From positions 34,530-98,529 of the forward strand of contig CAYQKY010000009.1 in NCBI GenBank assembly GCA_964418125.1: DNA of 64,000 nucleotides, given 5' to 3'. The translations under genes were made by a program, and so were the position numbers. Below are positions 40,330 to 48,515 of the stretch, piece after piece. The notes under the pieces were generated by a model. It made no database searches and was not told the origin of the DNA. It saw only the letters and a list, made by a program, of their open reading frames with translations. How positions within the stretch are numbered: the first letter of the stretch is position 1; the number at the start of each line of letters is the position of its first letter. The DNA comes from JACJXW01 sp964418125 (GTDB lineage: Bacteria; Bacteroidota; Bacteroidia; Chitinophagales; Saprospiraceae).

Positions 40330-40360
40330 CGAAGGTACGGCTTTTGTCAGGTTGCTACAA
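40330..40360 (-). promoter_or_regulatory. Promoter of ACMSD, overlapping the end of the TolC gene
   Basis: Minus strand TTG (40358-40360), 20-base spacer, TACCTTCG (40330-40337). One base from TAnnTTTG, so moderate. It would allow ACMSD and tricorn to be expressed without the exporter. Confidence 0.45.
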
Positions 40361-41653
40361 GTCAAGCAACCGGGCGTCCAGCAGGGCCTGCACGTAAGCG
40401 CCTTTGGCATTGGCCATCTGCCTCCGGCTGTCTACCAGGGTTTGCAGGGCGTCAAAAACGGGCTGAAAGCCGGTGGTTTCATTCTGATAATTAAAGCGGG
40501 CCAATTCAAGGTTCTTCCCGGCAGTTTCGATGGCCTGCCGGGCAAGGGCGGCCTGCGCCCGGGCGCTTTCCATCTGCAGGGATGCCCGGTTGGCCTTATT
40601 TTCCTGTTCGATGCGGTAGGCCTGCATCCGGTTGCGCACCTGCTCCATCTTCAGGTTCTCTATCTGTGCGCCGTAGCGCCTGTCCTGCCCGTCGTAAATG
40701 GGCAGGCTGGCCGTCAGGCCGATATAGCTCAGGCCGTACCAGCGTTTGAAGTTATAGAGGTCCGGCGACTGAGAAAAGAACTGGGCGCCAAGATACCCTT
40801 CGGCATCTACCGAAGGCAGGAGGGAACGATCGAGCCGATCCAATGCATTGCGTGATTCCTTCAGCTGAAGGTTATAGTTTCGGATGTCGTAATTGTCTGC
40901 CGTATTCAGGCTCAGCGTATCGCTCATGGGCAGGCGGAGGCTGTCGGTGAGGCGGAGTTCTTCCCCCGCCGGAAAATGCATCTCCAGCTTCAGGCCGGCC
41001 AGGCTCGCCCGCCAGTTGAGGCTGTCGGCATAGGCCTGGTACTGCTGCCGGCGATACTGCTGGTTCAAGGTATTGAGCAGGCTGCGGTTCTCCAGCTCGT
41101 TTTCCACCTGAATGCGTACGTCCTGCACCAGTTTCTCCAGGGCATCCAACAGGCTCAGGCTGTTCTGATAAGCCTCCCGGTTGAGCAAGGCCTGGTAATA
41201 GGCAGCCTCGACCCGGAGCTTTACTTTTTCATGCTCGAACGCTTCGTCCAGTTCAGCTCTTTCCCGGCTGATCATGCGCAATTCCCGCTCCAGGTGAAAG
41301 ACGGGGTCGTAAACTTTCTGCCGCACCGTTACCCCCAGGCTGCTGGAAAAGGCCGTCCCGAACTGCACCTCCATTAGCTCTCCGCTGGGGCCGCCCGACA
41401 ATTCCGCCGGTAGTAGCGTGGTCTGCAGGATGGGGTTGTAACGAATATCAGCAGAGGCCGAAACCCGGGGCAGCCAGGTGCGATCCAGGCGCTCCGCTTC
41501 CGCGGCCGAGATCTGCTGATCCAGCCGGCTGTTGCTCAGGCCGGCCTGGTGCTCCCGGGCGTAGGCCACCGCTTCACCGAGAGTGAGATCGCGCTGCCCC
41601 GCCAGGGTGTTTGCGATGAGAAGAAAAGATATGATGTACAGAATACGCTTCAT
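40355..41653 (-). CDS. TolC-family outer membrane efflux protein
   Basis: 432 residues. Signal peptide (MKRILYIISFLLIANTLAG), then two repeats of long helices with inserted beta strands (DLTLGEAVAYAREHQAGLSN, LRVEAAYYQALLNREAY, and NALDRLDRSLLPSVDAEGYLGAQFF, QALLDARLLDL at the end), the TolC/OEP pattern. It forms a trimeric outer membrane channel. It is the last gene of the ABC exporter operon, 19 bases after the permease, so it should be the dedicated outer membrane exit for the DevBCA-like pump. Confidence 0.9.
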   Translation of the reverse strand: MKRILYIISFLLIANTLAGQRDLTLGEAVAYAREHQAGLSNSRLDQQISAAEAERLDRTWLPRVSASADIRYNPILQTTLLPAELSGGPSGELMEVQFGTAFSSSLGVTVRQKVYDPVFHLERELRMISRERAELDEAFEHEKVKLRVEAAYYQALLNREAYQNSLSLLDALEKLVQDVRIQVENELENRSLLNTLNQQYRRQQYQAYADSLNWRASLAGLKLEMHFPAGEELRLTDSLRLPMSDTLSLNTADNYDIRNYNLQLKESRNALDRLDRSLLPSVDAEGYLGAQFFSQSPDLYNFKRWYGLSYIGLTASLPIYDGQDRRYGAQIENLKMEQVRNRMQAYRIEQENKANRASLQMESARAQAALARQAIETAGKNLELARFNYQNETTGFQPVFDALQTLVDSRRQMANAKGAYVQALLDARLLDL

Positions 41654-41672
41654 GGTGTTAATTTTGGCTGTA

Positions 41673-42791
41673 TCAACGGAATACAGAGGCCGGTTCTACT
41701 TTTCGGATGCGGAAGATGGCCAGCAGGGCGCCGCCAAGCGAAAGGAGGAGCGTGGCCAGCAACAGGCCCACCCAGAGCATCCAGCCGTACTCGAATATCA
41801 CCCCGGCATTGGCGATACCTTTCCTAAAGCCTACCAGCAGGAGGGCGGCCAGGGCAAAGCCCACCGTAGCGATCAAAAGGGCCTGAGTGAGAATGATGCG
41901 GGTGACATACCCATTGGATGCCCCGATGGCCTTCATCGTGGCGTAATCATTGAGGCGTTCTATGGCTGCCGAGTACAGGGTCAGCCCTATAATGACCATG
42001 CCGGAAATGATGGCAAAAATGATCAGGGTGAAGGTCGATGTGCCGATGCCGCTGTTGCTGAGGTTCTCCTCCCGGGTTTGCCGGGAGAAAGCCTCGCGCT
42101 CCCAGGCGCGGATACCGAAAAAACTGCGGTTGATGGCCGCCGCCACACTGTCTGCCGAGAAGCCGTCCCTGACTGTTAGCAGGATGGCGCTGGCCTTATT
42201 GGACGGCACCTGGCCCAGGGCCCGCGCCCGGTTGACGGTAGTGACCAGGAGGGTTCCGCCAAAGCCCCGCGCTCCCCGGGTAATGGTTTTGATGTAAGAC
42301 CGCTCCCCGTTGATCTCCAGGGGCTCGCCGACCACCAGGCTATCCATGCTGTTGATGTCAAAGATATCGACGGAAACGCCGCCATTATCCAGCAGGCCAT
42401 ATTTGCTGCCCCTCACCACCCGCCAGGGCTCGAGGAGGAATTCCGGAGCTTCTACGCCAACCAGCTGAACGGGAAGTTGTTCGCCGTTGCGCAGTTTGGC
42501 GTTGGCCCCGGCCAGTACCAGAGGGGATGCCATATTCACCCCCGGCACGGATTTCAATTCCTGGGCATAACGCATATCTATGGTACCCAGCCGGTTGGCG
42601 TCGCGGGCCTTGTCGTTGGTTACCCAGATGTCGGCCTTCGAATTGTCGACCAGAGTGGTCATCAGGCTGGTAAGGAAAATGAAAATGCCCGCTTGCTGGC
42701 CTATGAGGAAGATGGCAACCAGGACGCCGAGGGTGGCCCCAAAGGCCTTGGGCTTATCGTAATTGACGAATTGTAGAGCCTGTCGGAACAT
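41673..42791 (-). CDS. DevC-like ABC transporter permease (FtsX family)
   Basis: 372 residues from the ATG at 42791, two bases after the adaptor stop; the upstream TTG at 42797 is an alternative that would overlap it. Four membrane helices: one near the N-terminus (KAFGATLGVLVAIFLIGQQAGIF) and three at the C-terminus (STFTLIIFAIISGMVIIGLTLY, ILTQALLIATVGFALAALLLVGF, LLLATLLLSLGGALLAIF) with a ~200-residue periplasmic loop between, the FtsX/MacB permease layout. It should work with the ATPase and adaptor below. Substrate unknown, often lipids or large glycolipids in DevBCA systems. Confidence 0.88.
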   Translation of the reverse strand: MFRQALQFVNYDKPKAFGATLGVLVAIFLIGQQAGIFIFLTSLMTTLVDNSKADIWVTNDKARDANRLGTIDMRYAQELKSVPGVNMASPLVLAGANAKLRNGEQLPVQLVGVEAPEFLLEPWRVVRGSKYGLLDNGGVSVDIFDINSMDSLVVGEPLEINGERSYIKTITRGARGFGGTLLVTTVNRARALGQVPSNKASAILLTVRDGFSADSVAAAINRSFFGIRAWEREAFSRQTREENLSNSGIGTSTFTLIIFAIISGMVIIGLTLYSAAIERLNDYATMKAIGASNGYVTRIILTQALLIATVGFALAALLLVGFRKGIANAGVIFEYGWMLWVGLLLATLLLSLGGALLAIFRIRKVEPASVFR

Positions 42792-42793
42792 AA

Positions 42794-43777
42794 TCAACGG
42801 TTTTCTCCGGTTTGGATGAGCGCTTCCACCTTCATGCCCAGCAGCAGGCTGCTCTCCCCTTCCAGCCGGATCTTGATGCGCCGCACCTGCAGGTCTTCAA
42901 ACTGGCTGTTGTCTTCCGAGAGCACCGATTTCTCGCTCAGCTTATCGGCGGTAAAGATGACCTGCCCGCGGGCCAGGGTATCGGTATAGCCCTCCCGCCG
43001 GATGACGGCCTTTTGCCCCACTTTGACGTTGGTGGCGAAATATTCGTCCACCTCTGCTTCCAGGAGCAGGGGGCCGGCGGGTGCGAATTCTCCAACCATC
43101 TGGTAGGCGTTCACGGTAGCGCCCTCCCGCACCTCCCAGCGGATGACGGCGCCCTCGCCCGGGGCCCTCAATTCTTTCTGCTGCCGGAGCAGGCGCACTT
43201 CTTCCTGCTGAAGGCGCAGTTCCCGCGCCTGTGCCTGCAGGCGCTGCAACAGGCGCCCGGCGGCGGCTGCCTGGTTGCGGCTACTCTTCATATCGAGCTC
43301 CACCGGGTCGAGTTCGCTGGCAGGCAGGGCCCCGGCATCCACCGACCGTTTCAGGCGCTGGTAGGTTTTCCGGTGGTTTTCGAGTATTTCTTCATGGTAT
43401 TGTTGCTGAGCCCGGGCGTCTTCCTGTTCCAGCCGGTTGCGTTCCAGTTGCGCTTCCAGAGTTTTCAACTGGTTGTCCTCCAGGCGGGTATCCAGCGCAA
43501 TGAGCGGGCTGCCGGCCGGTACGCTTTGCCCTTCCTGGGAAAAAATATGCTCCACCCTGCCGCTGGTTTCGAAAGCCAGCTCCAACAGTTCTTCCGCCGG
43601 GATCACCTTACCGAGAGCCGCTACCTCTTCGGGGTTTTCCAGCCGGCGGATGGCAGCCCGGCGTTCAGCGGCGGCATCCTCCTGGCCGGCCGGGGGCTCT
43701 TCCTTCCCTCCACAGCCGAAAAAAAGAAAGGAGAAGGTTAAGGGCAGAAAAAGTATGAGGCCTTTACTGGGACACAT
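42794..43777 (-). CDS. HlyD-family periplasmic adaptor (DevB-like)
   Basis: 327 residues. Lipoprotein-like start (FLFFGCGGKEEPPAG, with a candidate lipobox Cys near residue 22), then a coiled-coil hairpin (DNQLKTLEAQLERNRLEQED to ELRLQQEEVRLLRQQ, ~100-200) flanked by a biotinyl-lipoyl-like barrel (QEGQSVPAGSPLIALD and VIRWEVREGATVNAYQMVGE), then beta-barrel ending near LLGMKVEALIQTG. The adaptor joins the permease to TolC. Positioned between the ATPase and permease genes in one operon. Confidence 0.9.
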   Translation of the reverse strand: MCPSKGLILFLPLTFSFLFFGCGGKEEPPAGQEDAAAERRAAIRRLENPEEVAALGKVIPAEELLELAFETSGRVEHIFSQEGQSVPAGSPLIALDTRLEDNQLKTLEAQLERNRLEQEDARAQQQYHEEILENHRKTYQRLKRSVDAGALPASELDPVELDMKSSRNQAAAAGRLLQRLQAQARELRLQQEEVRLLRQQKELRAPGEGAVIRWEVREGATVNAYQMVGEFAPAGPLLLEAEVDEYFATNVKVGQKAVIRREGYTDTLARGQVIFTADKLSEKSVLSEDNSQFEDLQVRRIKIRLEGESSLLLGMKVEALIQTGENR

Positions 43778-43788
43778 AAAATCTGATT

Positions 43789-44478
43789 TTACGTTTTTTC
43801 ATCCACTATTTTTCCATCTTCGACCCTGACGATCCGGTCGGCATACTCCTCGAGGCGGGGATCGTGGGTAACCACCACAACGGCTTTGCCTTCCCGGCTG
43901 AGGTTTCTCAGCTCACTCATTATCTTGTCCAGGGAAGCATGATCCAGGGAGGCGGTAGGCTCATCACAGAGCAGGATACGGGGGTTGGTGGCCAGGGCGC
44001 GGGCGATGGCCACGCGTTGCTTCTGCCCGCCCGACAGTTCCCGCGGGCGGTTCTGCCGGCGGTCAGCCAGCCCCAGCTTTTCGAGCTGGGCAAGGGCTTC
44101 CCGGCGGGCTTCCCGGCCGCTCTTTCCCATCAGGCGGAGGGGGAAGGCCACATTATCCCAGGCAGAAAAGGGAGCGATGAGGTTGAAATTCTGAAAGACG
44201 AAGCCGATGTTGTCGAGGCGCAGTTTGGATAACTCCCGGTCATTGAGGCCGCTGGTATGGACGCCGCGCACGAAAACCTTTCCATCGGTAGGATAGATCA
44301 CGCAACCGATGAGCGAGATAAGCGTGGTCTTTCCTGAACCTGAAGGGCCTTCCACGAGGACGAGCTCTTCGCTGCGGATGTCCATGGTGGTAGAATCCAG
44401 GGCTGTGATCGTGGTATCTCCGGTGCGGTATACTTTTTTGGCTTCTTCCAGCCGGGCCAGTACTTCGGGTTCAGGCAT
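43789..44478 (-). CDS. DevA/MacB-type ABC transporter ATPase
   Basis: 229 residues from the ATG at 44478 (MPEPEVLARLEEAKKVYRTG); the frame also opens at 44523 but the extra 15 residues do not align with the family. Walker A GPSGSGKTTL near residue 45, signature LSGGQKQRVAIARAL near 144, Walker B ILLCDEPTASLD. First gene of the ATPase-adaptor-permease-TolC operon, a type 1 efflux arrangement as in DevBCA/MacAB. Confidence 0.93.
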   Translation of the reverse strand: MPEPEVLARLEEAKKVYRTGDTTITALDSTTMDIRSEELVLVEGPSGSGKTTLISLIGCVIYPTDGKVFVRGVHTSGLNDRELSKLRLDNIGFVFQNFNLIAPFSAWDNVAFPLRLMGKSGREARREALAQLEKLGLADRRQNRPRELSGGQKQRVAIARALATNPRILLCDEPTASLDHASLDKIMSELRNLSREGKAVVVVTHDPRLEEYADRIVRVEDGKIVDEKT

Positions 44479-44577
44479 AGAATTACTATTTATTGGGATT
44501 CGGAACAGCGGCTGGGTGATCAAAAGGGAAGGGAATACTGAAAAAGTTCCTGAAGGAAATTAACTCATCCGGCAGGA

Positions 44578-44627
44578 AAACCTCCCCTGCCACAATATTA
44601 CATAACGTGATCAGGCAGGAGAGGTTT
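44578..44627 (-). terminator. Hairpin terminator after the second subtilase gene
   Basis: AAACCTCCCCTGCC (44578-44591) pairs with GGCAGGAGAGGTTT (44614-44627) with one mismatch and a 22-base loop. On the minus strand the stem starts 14 bases after the subtilase stop codon and its left arm ends in TTT. Confidence 0.6.
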
Positions 44628-44641
44628 ATTGAACAGGCGGC

Positions 44642-46405
44642 TTACTGCCTTATCAGTTTGCCTTTATACTGCCTGTGATCCGTCACTACCCGATACCAGT
44701 AGATACCTGCCGGCAGGGCGGAGAGGTCCACCGTCATAAGGTTTCCATTGGCGGTATTCCAGCGGCCGGAAAAGACGAGCTGCCCGGAAAGGGTAAAGGC
44801 CTCAACCTGAGCGTTTTCTTCCACTCCGTCCATCTGGAAAAAGGCCTGGCCGGATGTGGGGTTGGGGAAAACCCTGAGTTTATCCACATTTGTCAGCTCA
44901 TCATCGCCGGTCAGCTCCAGGGCAGCCACAACTGCCGCCAGGGCGTCCACCCGTCCGTAGCCGTAGACGGCATTAGGAACCTGGTTGCCGGAAAATTCGC
45001 CACAGTCCTGCCCACTGAGCATAGGTATTGCCGTTCCTTCTATGATGGTTTCGATCTCTTCCACCTGGCCGGCCAGTTCCGGGCGGGCGGAGATGACTAA
45101 AGCCACCAGGCCGGCGACGTGGGGGCCGGCCATACTGGTGCCCGAAAAGGTAGCGTACCCGCCATTAAGCACCGAGGAGCGCACCCCTACGCCCGGGGCT
45201 GACACATTGGGTTTCAGCCGGCCGCTTCCATCCACCAGGACGGGGCCGCGGCTGCTGAAGCCGGCAATGGTATCATTCTGCTGTATAGCTCCGACTGAAA
45301 AGCTGTTCTCGTACATGGCCGCCGGCGTATTGACCGTTGCGCAGCTGCTTCCGCTGTTGCCGGCGGAGACGACCACTACGATGCCGGCCGCCTTGACGTT
45401 GTCGACCACCATTTCCATGGTAGCGAAGTTGGACGGGTTGCAGCCCTCCGATACCGGGCAACTCCAGGAGTTGTTGATCACATGGGGGGCAAGTTCCGGG
45501 TTCGCCGCCTCTCCGTTCAGGCCGTAGGGCGCCAGGAACCACTCGAAGCATTCAATATAAGTTGCCGGCGTTCCATCTCCCTCCTCCATATTCCGGCAGG
45601 CGATCCAGCGGGCGCCGGGAGCTACGCCGATGCTCTTACCGCTGTCATCCTCGAGGCCGGCCATGGTGCCCATGGTATGGGTGCCGTGGCTGTGATCGTC
45701 GCAGGGTTCGGTGAGGTCCAGCCCGCAACTGTTGGTGTTGGTGGTGTCTCCGATGAGTTCATGGATGGCGTCATGCCAGTTGTAGTTATGATTTACAGTA
45801 TTGCCATCCCAGCCCCGGTAATTATCCTTAATGGCGGGGTGATCCCATTCGTAACCGGTATCCTGGCCGCCGATGACGACGCCCTGGCCGGAATAGCCCA
45901 TCGCCCATACTTCTTCAGCGTTGATCTTGTCGATGCCCCATTCCACAGCGCCGCCGCGGAAGGATACCGGCGGATCGCCGGTTTCTGCTATCGGTTCCTG
46001 AAAAGACAAAACGGGGTTATCCTGAACCTGCGCCACGGCGTCCAGGCGGGCGATCTCGCGGATAAGGCCGATATCCCCCTCGGAAAGAATAGCGTTAACG
46101 ATATAAAATGAACGGTAGCCGGCTTTGGCCTCTTCCAGCAGGGCGATCACCGGGCCCTGGGTTTGCCGGGCCACCTCTTTCAGTTTATCAAGAACAAAGC
46201 GCCCTTTTTCTTCTTTAAGGCGCACCTGCCGGCTTCCGCTCACATCTGCCTGTTCCCGGAGCAGGATCAGGAATTCAGCTTCGCCTCCGGCAGCTACCTT
46301 TTCCAGGAGGGAGGCATCTACTTTCTCTTTCCATTCACCAACTTCCCGCACCTGCCAGGAAGCCAGTGAAAACAAAGCAGTAGTGATCAAGAGTATTTTC
46401 TTCAT
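44642..46405 (-). CDS. Subtilisin-like serine protease with T9SS sorting domain
   Basis: 587 residues. Signal peptide (MKKILLITTALFSLASWQV), an inhibitor-I9-like propeptide (~25-140), and S8 catalytic domain with Asp in VVIGGQDTGYEWDHPA (around 183), His in HSHGTHTMGTMAG (around 240) and Ser in FSGTSMAGPHVAG (around 415). A C-terminal T9SS type A domain follows (LRVFPNPTSGQAFFQMDG to the end). It is a secreted endopeptidase, smaller and more canonical than the one at 4940. Exact promoter upstream; monocistronic with its own terminator. Confidence 0.92.
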   Translation of the reverse strand: MKKILLITTALFSLASWQVREVGEWKEKVDASLLEKVAAGGEAEFLILLREQADVSGSRQVRLKEEKGRFVLDKLKEVARQTQGPVIALLEEAKAGYRSFYIVNAILSEGDIGLIREIARLDAVAQVQDNPVLSFQEPIAETGDPPVSFRGGAVEWGIDKINAEEVWAMGYSGQGVVIGGQDTGYEWDHPAIKDNYRGWDGNTVNHNYNWHDAIHELIGDTTNTNSCGLDLTEPCDDHSHGTHTMGTMAGLEDDSGKSIGVAPGARWIACRNMEEGDGTPATYIECFEWFLAPYGLNGEAANPELAPHVINNSWSCPVSEGCNPSNFATMEMVVDNVKAAGIVVVVSAGNSGSSCATVNTPAAMYENSFSVGAIQQNDTIAGFSSRGPVLVDGSGRLKPNVSAPGVGVRSSVLNGGYATFSGTSMAGPHVAGLVALVISARPELAGQVEEIETIIEGTAIPMLSGQDCGEFSGNQVPNAVYGYGRVDALAAVVAALELTGDDELTNVDKLRVFPNPTSGQAFFQMDGVEENAQVEAFTLSGQLVFSGRWNTANGNLMTVDLSALPAGIYWYRVVTDHRQYKGKLIRQ

Positions 46406-46422
46406 AATCCTAAAATTTAAAA

Positions 46423-46430
46423 CAAAAATA
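46423..46430 (-). promoter_or_regulatory. -7 box of the second subtilase gene
   Basis: TATTTTTG on the minus strand, exact TAnnTTTG, 17 bases before the ATG at 46405. No TTG is apparent at the usual -33 distance. Confidence 0.5.
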
Positions 46431-46623
46431 ACTGTTATGGAAAGGATACTGTGTAATATGGGTTGCAGGATGTGAAAAGTGAGGCCGGAAAGGTAAAAAA
46501 AGAATGGTACTTCCTGAATATCAAGACATTTATAAAAAAATAATCCGAAAAATTTTTTGCCCGGAAAAAATCCTCTAATTTTATAACGCTTTGATTTTGA
46601 CGGCCTAAAAAGAAAAGAGCGCT

Positions 46624-47085
46624 ATGCCATACCAATTTACCCTTTACGATGCCTTTTCCGGAATGAACCTCATGGAAAAGAGCAAAGTGGTCCGTTTCGT
46701 TTGCGACCATACGCCGAATTCCAGCCGGCAAAGTGTGCAGGAAGCAGTGGAATATGCCATGAAGCTGAAACCTTCCTTCGGCGGTTATGTCCTGACTGTG
46801 GAGGAAGGCCGGCAGCTCATCGGCGCTGTTGTTGCCAACCGCACCGGCATGGAAAGTTACAATCCGAAAAATATTTTTGTTTTCGTTACGCTTCATGAGA
46901 ATTGCCAGCAAGACAGAACGCTGGTTCAGGCCCTGATGCAAAAGGCCATTCAGTATGCCGATGGTGATATCGCCATGCATGTAGAACCGGATAATCCCGC
47001 TTTGAAACTGTACCAGGAACTGGGCTTTAAAGCACAGTACCTCGAGTTGCGGCTGCAAAACCCCAAGGCTTCCGCCGTTGCCTGA
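46624..47085 (+). CDS. GNAT-family N-acetyltransferase
   Basis: 153 residues. Weakly conserved but recognisable GNAT fold: LIGAVVANRTGM (strand 4 region), KNIFVFVTLHENCQQDRTLVQALMQKAIQY (motif A position, lacking the classic R-G-x-G-x-G/A loop) and the strong C-terminal MHVEPDNPALKLYQELGFKAQY (motif B, E-P-D/N-N-P-A-x-x-L-Y). The acceptor is unknown. The missing pyrophosphate loop may mean changed cofactor affinity. Single gene with the divergent subtilase upstream. Confidence 0.72.
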   Translation: MPYQFTLYDAFSGMNLMEKSKVVRFVCDHTPNSSRQSVQEAVEYAMKLKPSFGGYVLTVEEGRQLIGAVVANRTGMESYNPKNIFVFVTLHENCQQDRTLVQALMQKAIQYADGDIAMHVEPDNPALKLYQELGFKAQYLELRLQNPKASAVA

Positions 47086-47444
47086 CCCATCAAAACTTCC
47101 TTCTCCGGATATAACCACAGGCTGAATACCGGATGAATTCTACTCCAGCAACATTATAATTTCTCCATCCCTGAACATATTCTGATGATTTTATTGCTCC
47201 TGGAAATAGGCTCCCGGGCGGTTGCCGGTTTGTTGCCTGTGGGGCGCCGGCAACAAGCAACTACCGGGGAGGCGGTACCAGCCGGGAGGTGAGGGGCCCT
47301 CCGGCTGCTGTTTACATCAGAGAACTGACAACAATCAGCCTTTTTTCCCGTATACTTTTCCATCTTGCGCTTGTTATTCTAAAGCAGGGATTAAATACGT
47401 TATTCATGATTATTAGTAATTTTAGCCGTAACGCGGCTAAAACC
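47086..47444. other. Intergenic region with a large imperfect hairpin
   Basis: 359 bases before the preferred start of the deacylase gene. TCCCGG (47212-47217), GTTGC (47221-47225) and TTGTTGCC (47230-47237) pair with GGCAACAA (47249-47256), GCAAC (47257-47261) and CCGGGGA (47264-47270), forming one long interrupted stem; GTTGCCGG and CCGGCAAC offer an alternative fold. No other feature found. Confidence 0.55.
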
Positions 47445-48398
47445 ATGGACACGGAAACTACAGAAAGAATTATTGGCCTATACGAGGGCCCGGAAAAGGG
47501 CCCCTTACTGATATGCCTGGGAGGAATGCACGGTAATGAACCCGCCGGCGTACAGGCTCTGGAGATCCTTTTCAAATTGCTCGAGATAGAACCGGAAACC
47601 AACCCCAGTTTCACTTTCAGAGGGCGCCTGCTCGGCCTGCGAGGAAATGTGCGCGCCATATCCAGAAAAATGCGCTACCTGGAGAAAGACCTCAACCGGC
47701 AGTGGACGCCGGAAAACATCAACCGGGTAAAATCAACGTCAACGGCAGAACTCCGGGCCGAAGACCTCGAGCTAAAGGAATTGATCACCATTATCGAGAA
47801 AAATATCGAAAGTTACCAGCCGGAAAAGATCGTCCTGCTTGACCTGCACACTACTACGGCCTACGGCGGAATATTCTCCATAACCACCGATGACCCGGAA
47901 AGCGTAAGGATTGCCGTGGAACTGCACGCCCCGGTGGTGAAAGGGATGTTGGAAGGCATCCGCGGCACCACACTGCACTATTTTAACCGGGAGAACTTCC
48001 ACCGCCCGACGGTGGGCGTCAGCTTCGAATCCGGCCAGCACGATGAAACGCTGTCCGTCAACCGCGCCATTGCCGCTATCATCAACTGCATGCGTACCAT
48101 CGGATGCGTGCGGGCCGAGCACGTCGAGAACCGGCACGACACCCTGCTCATCGAATATTCCAGGAACCTGCCCAAGGTGCTGGAACTCATCATGTGCCAC
48201 GAGATAGAGCCCGGCGACGACTTCCACATGATGCCGAATTACGAGAACTTCCAGAAGGTCAAAAGAGGGGAATTGCTGGCCCATGACCGCCATGGCCCCA
48301 TCTACGCCCAGGCCGACGGCCGCCTCCTTATGCCCCTATACCAGCAACAGGGGGATGATGGTTTTTTCCTGATCCGGACGGTGGGGGAGGAGGAGTGA
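47445..48398 (+). CDS. AstE/AspA-family zinc deacylase (succinylglutamate desuccinylase/aspartoacylase-like)
   Basis: 317 residues from the ATG at 47445 (MDTETTERIIGLYEGP); ATG at 47406 would add 13 residues, and the frame from 47289 overlaps structured intergenic DNA. Zinc ligands H-x-x-E in GGMHGNEPAG (around residue 27) and His in LLDLHTTTAYGG (around 135), with Arg-containing FKLLEIEP-RGRLLGLRGNVRA between. The family removes an acyl group from amino acids or related amides. The exact substrate cannot be assigned. Monocistronic; a weak hairpin precedes the convergent ABC gene. Confidence 0.85.
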   Translation: MDTETTERIIGLYEGPEKGPLLICLGGMHGNEPAGVQALEILFKLLEIEPETNPSFTFRGRLLGLRGNVRAISRKMRYLEKDLNRQWTPENINRVKSTSTAELRAEDLELKELITIIEKNIESYQPEKIVLLDLHTTTAYGGIFSITTDDPESVRIAVELHAPVVKGMLEGIRGTTLHYFNRENFHRPTVGVSFESGQHDETLSVNRAIAAIINCMRTIGCVRAEHVENRHDTLLIEYSRNLPKVLELIMCHEIEPGDDFHMMPNYENFQKVKRGELLAHDRHGPIYAQADGRLLMPLYQQQGDDGFFLIRTVGEEE

Positions 48399-48473
48399 AG
48401 GAAGGAGTGAAAGAATGAATAAGTGAGCTCAGTGTTGCAGGGGGGCGTTGTATCACAAAACCAGGAATCAACA

Positions 48474-48515
48474 GGCCTGTGAAAACGTAAACCCATGAAA
48501 AACAGGCCCTCTTTT
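48474..48515 (+). terminator. Weak terminator between convergent genes
   Basis: GGCCTGT (48474-48480) / ACAGGCC (48502-48508), 21-base loop, followed by CTCTTTT. Short stem, so tentative. Confidence 0.4.
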
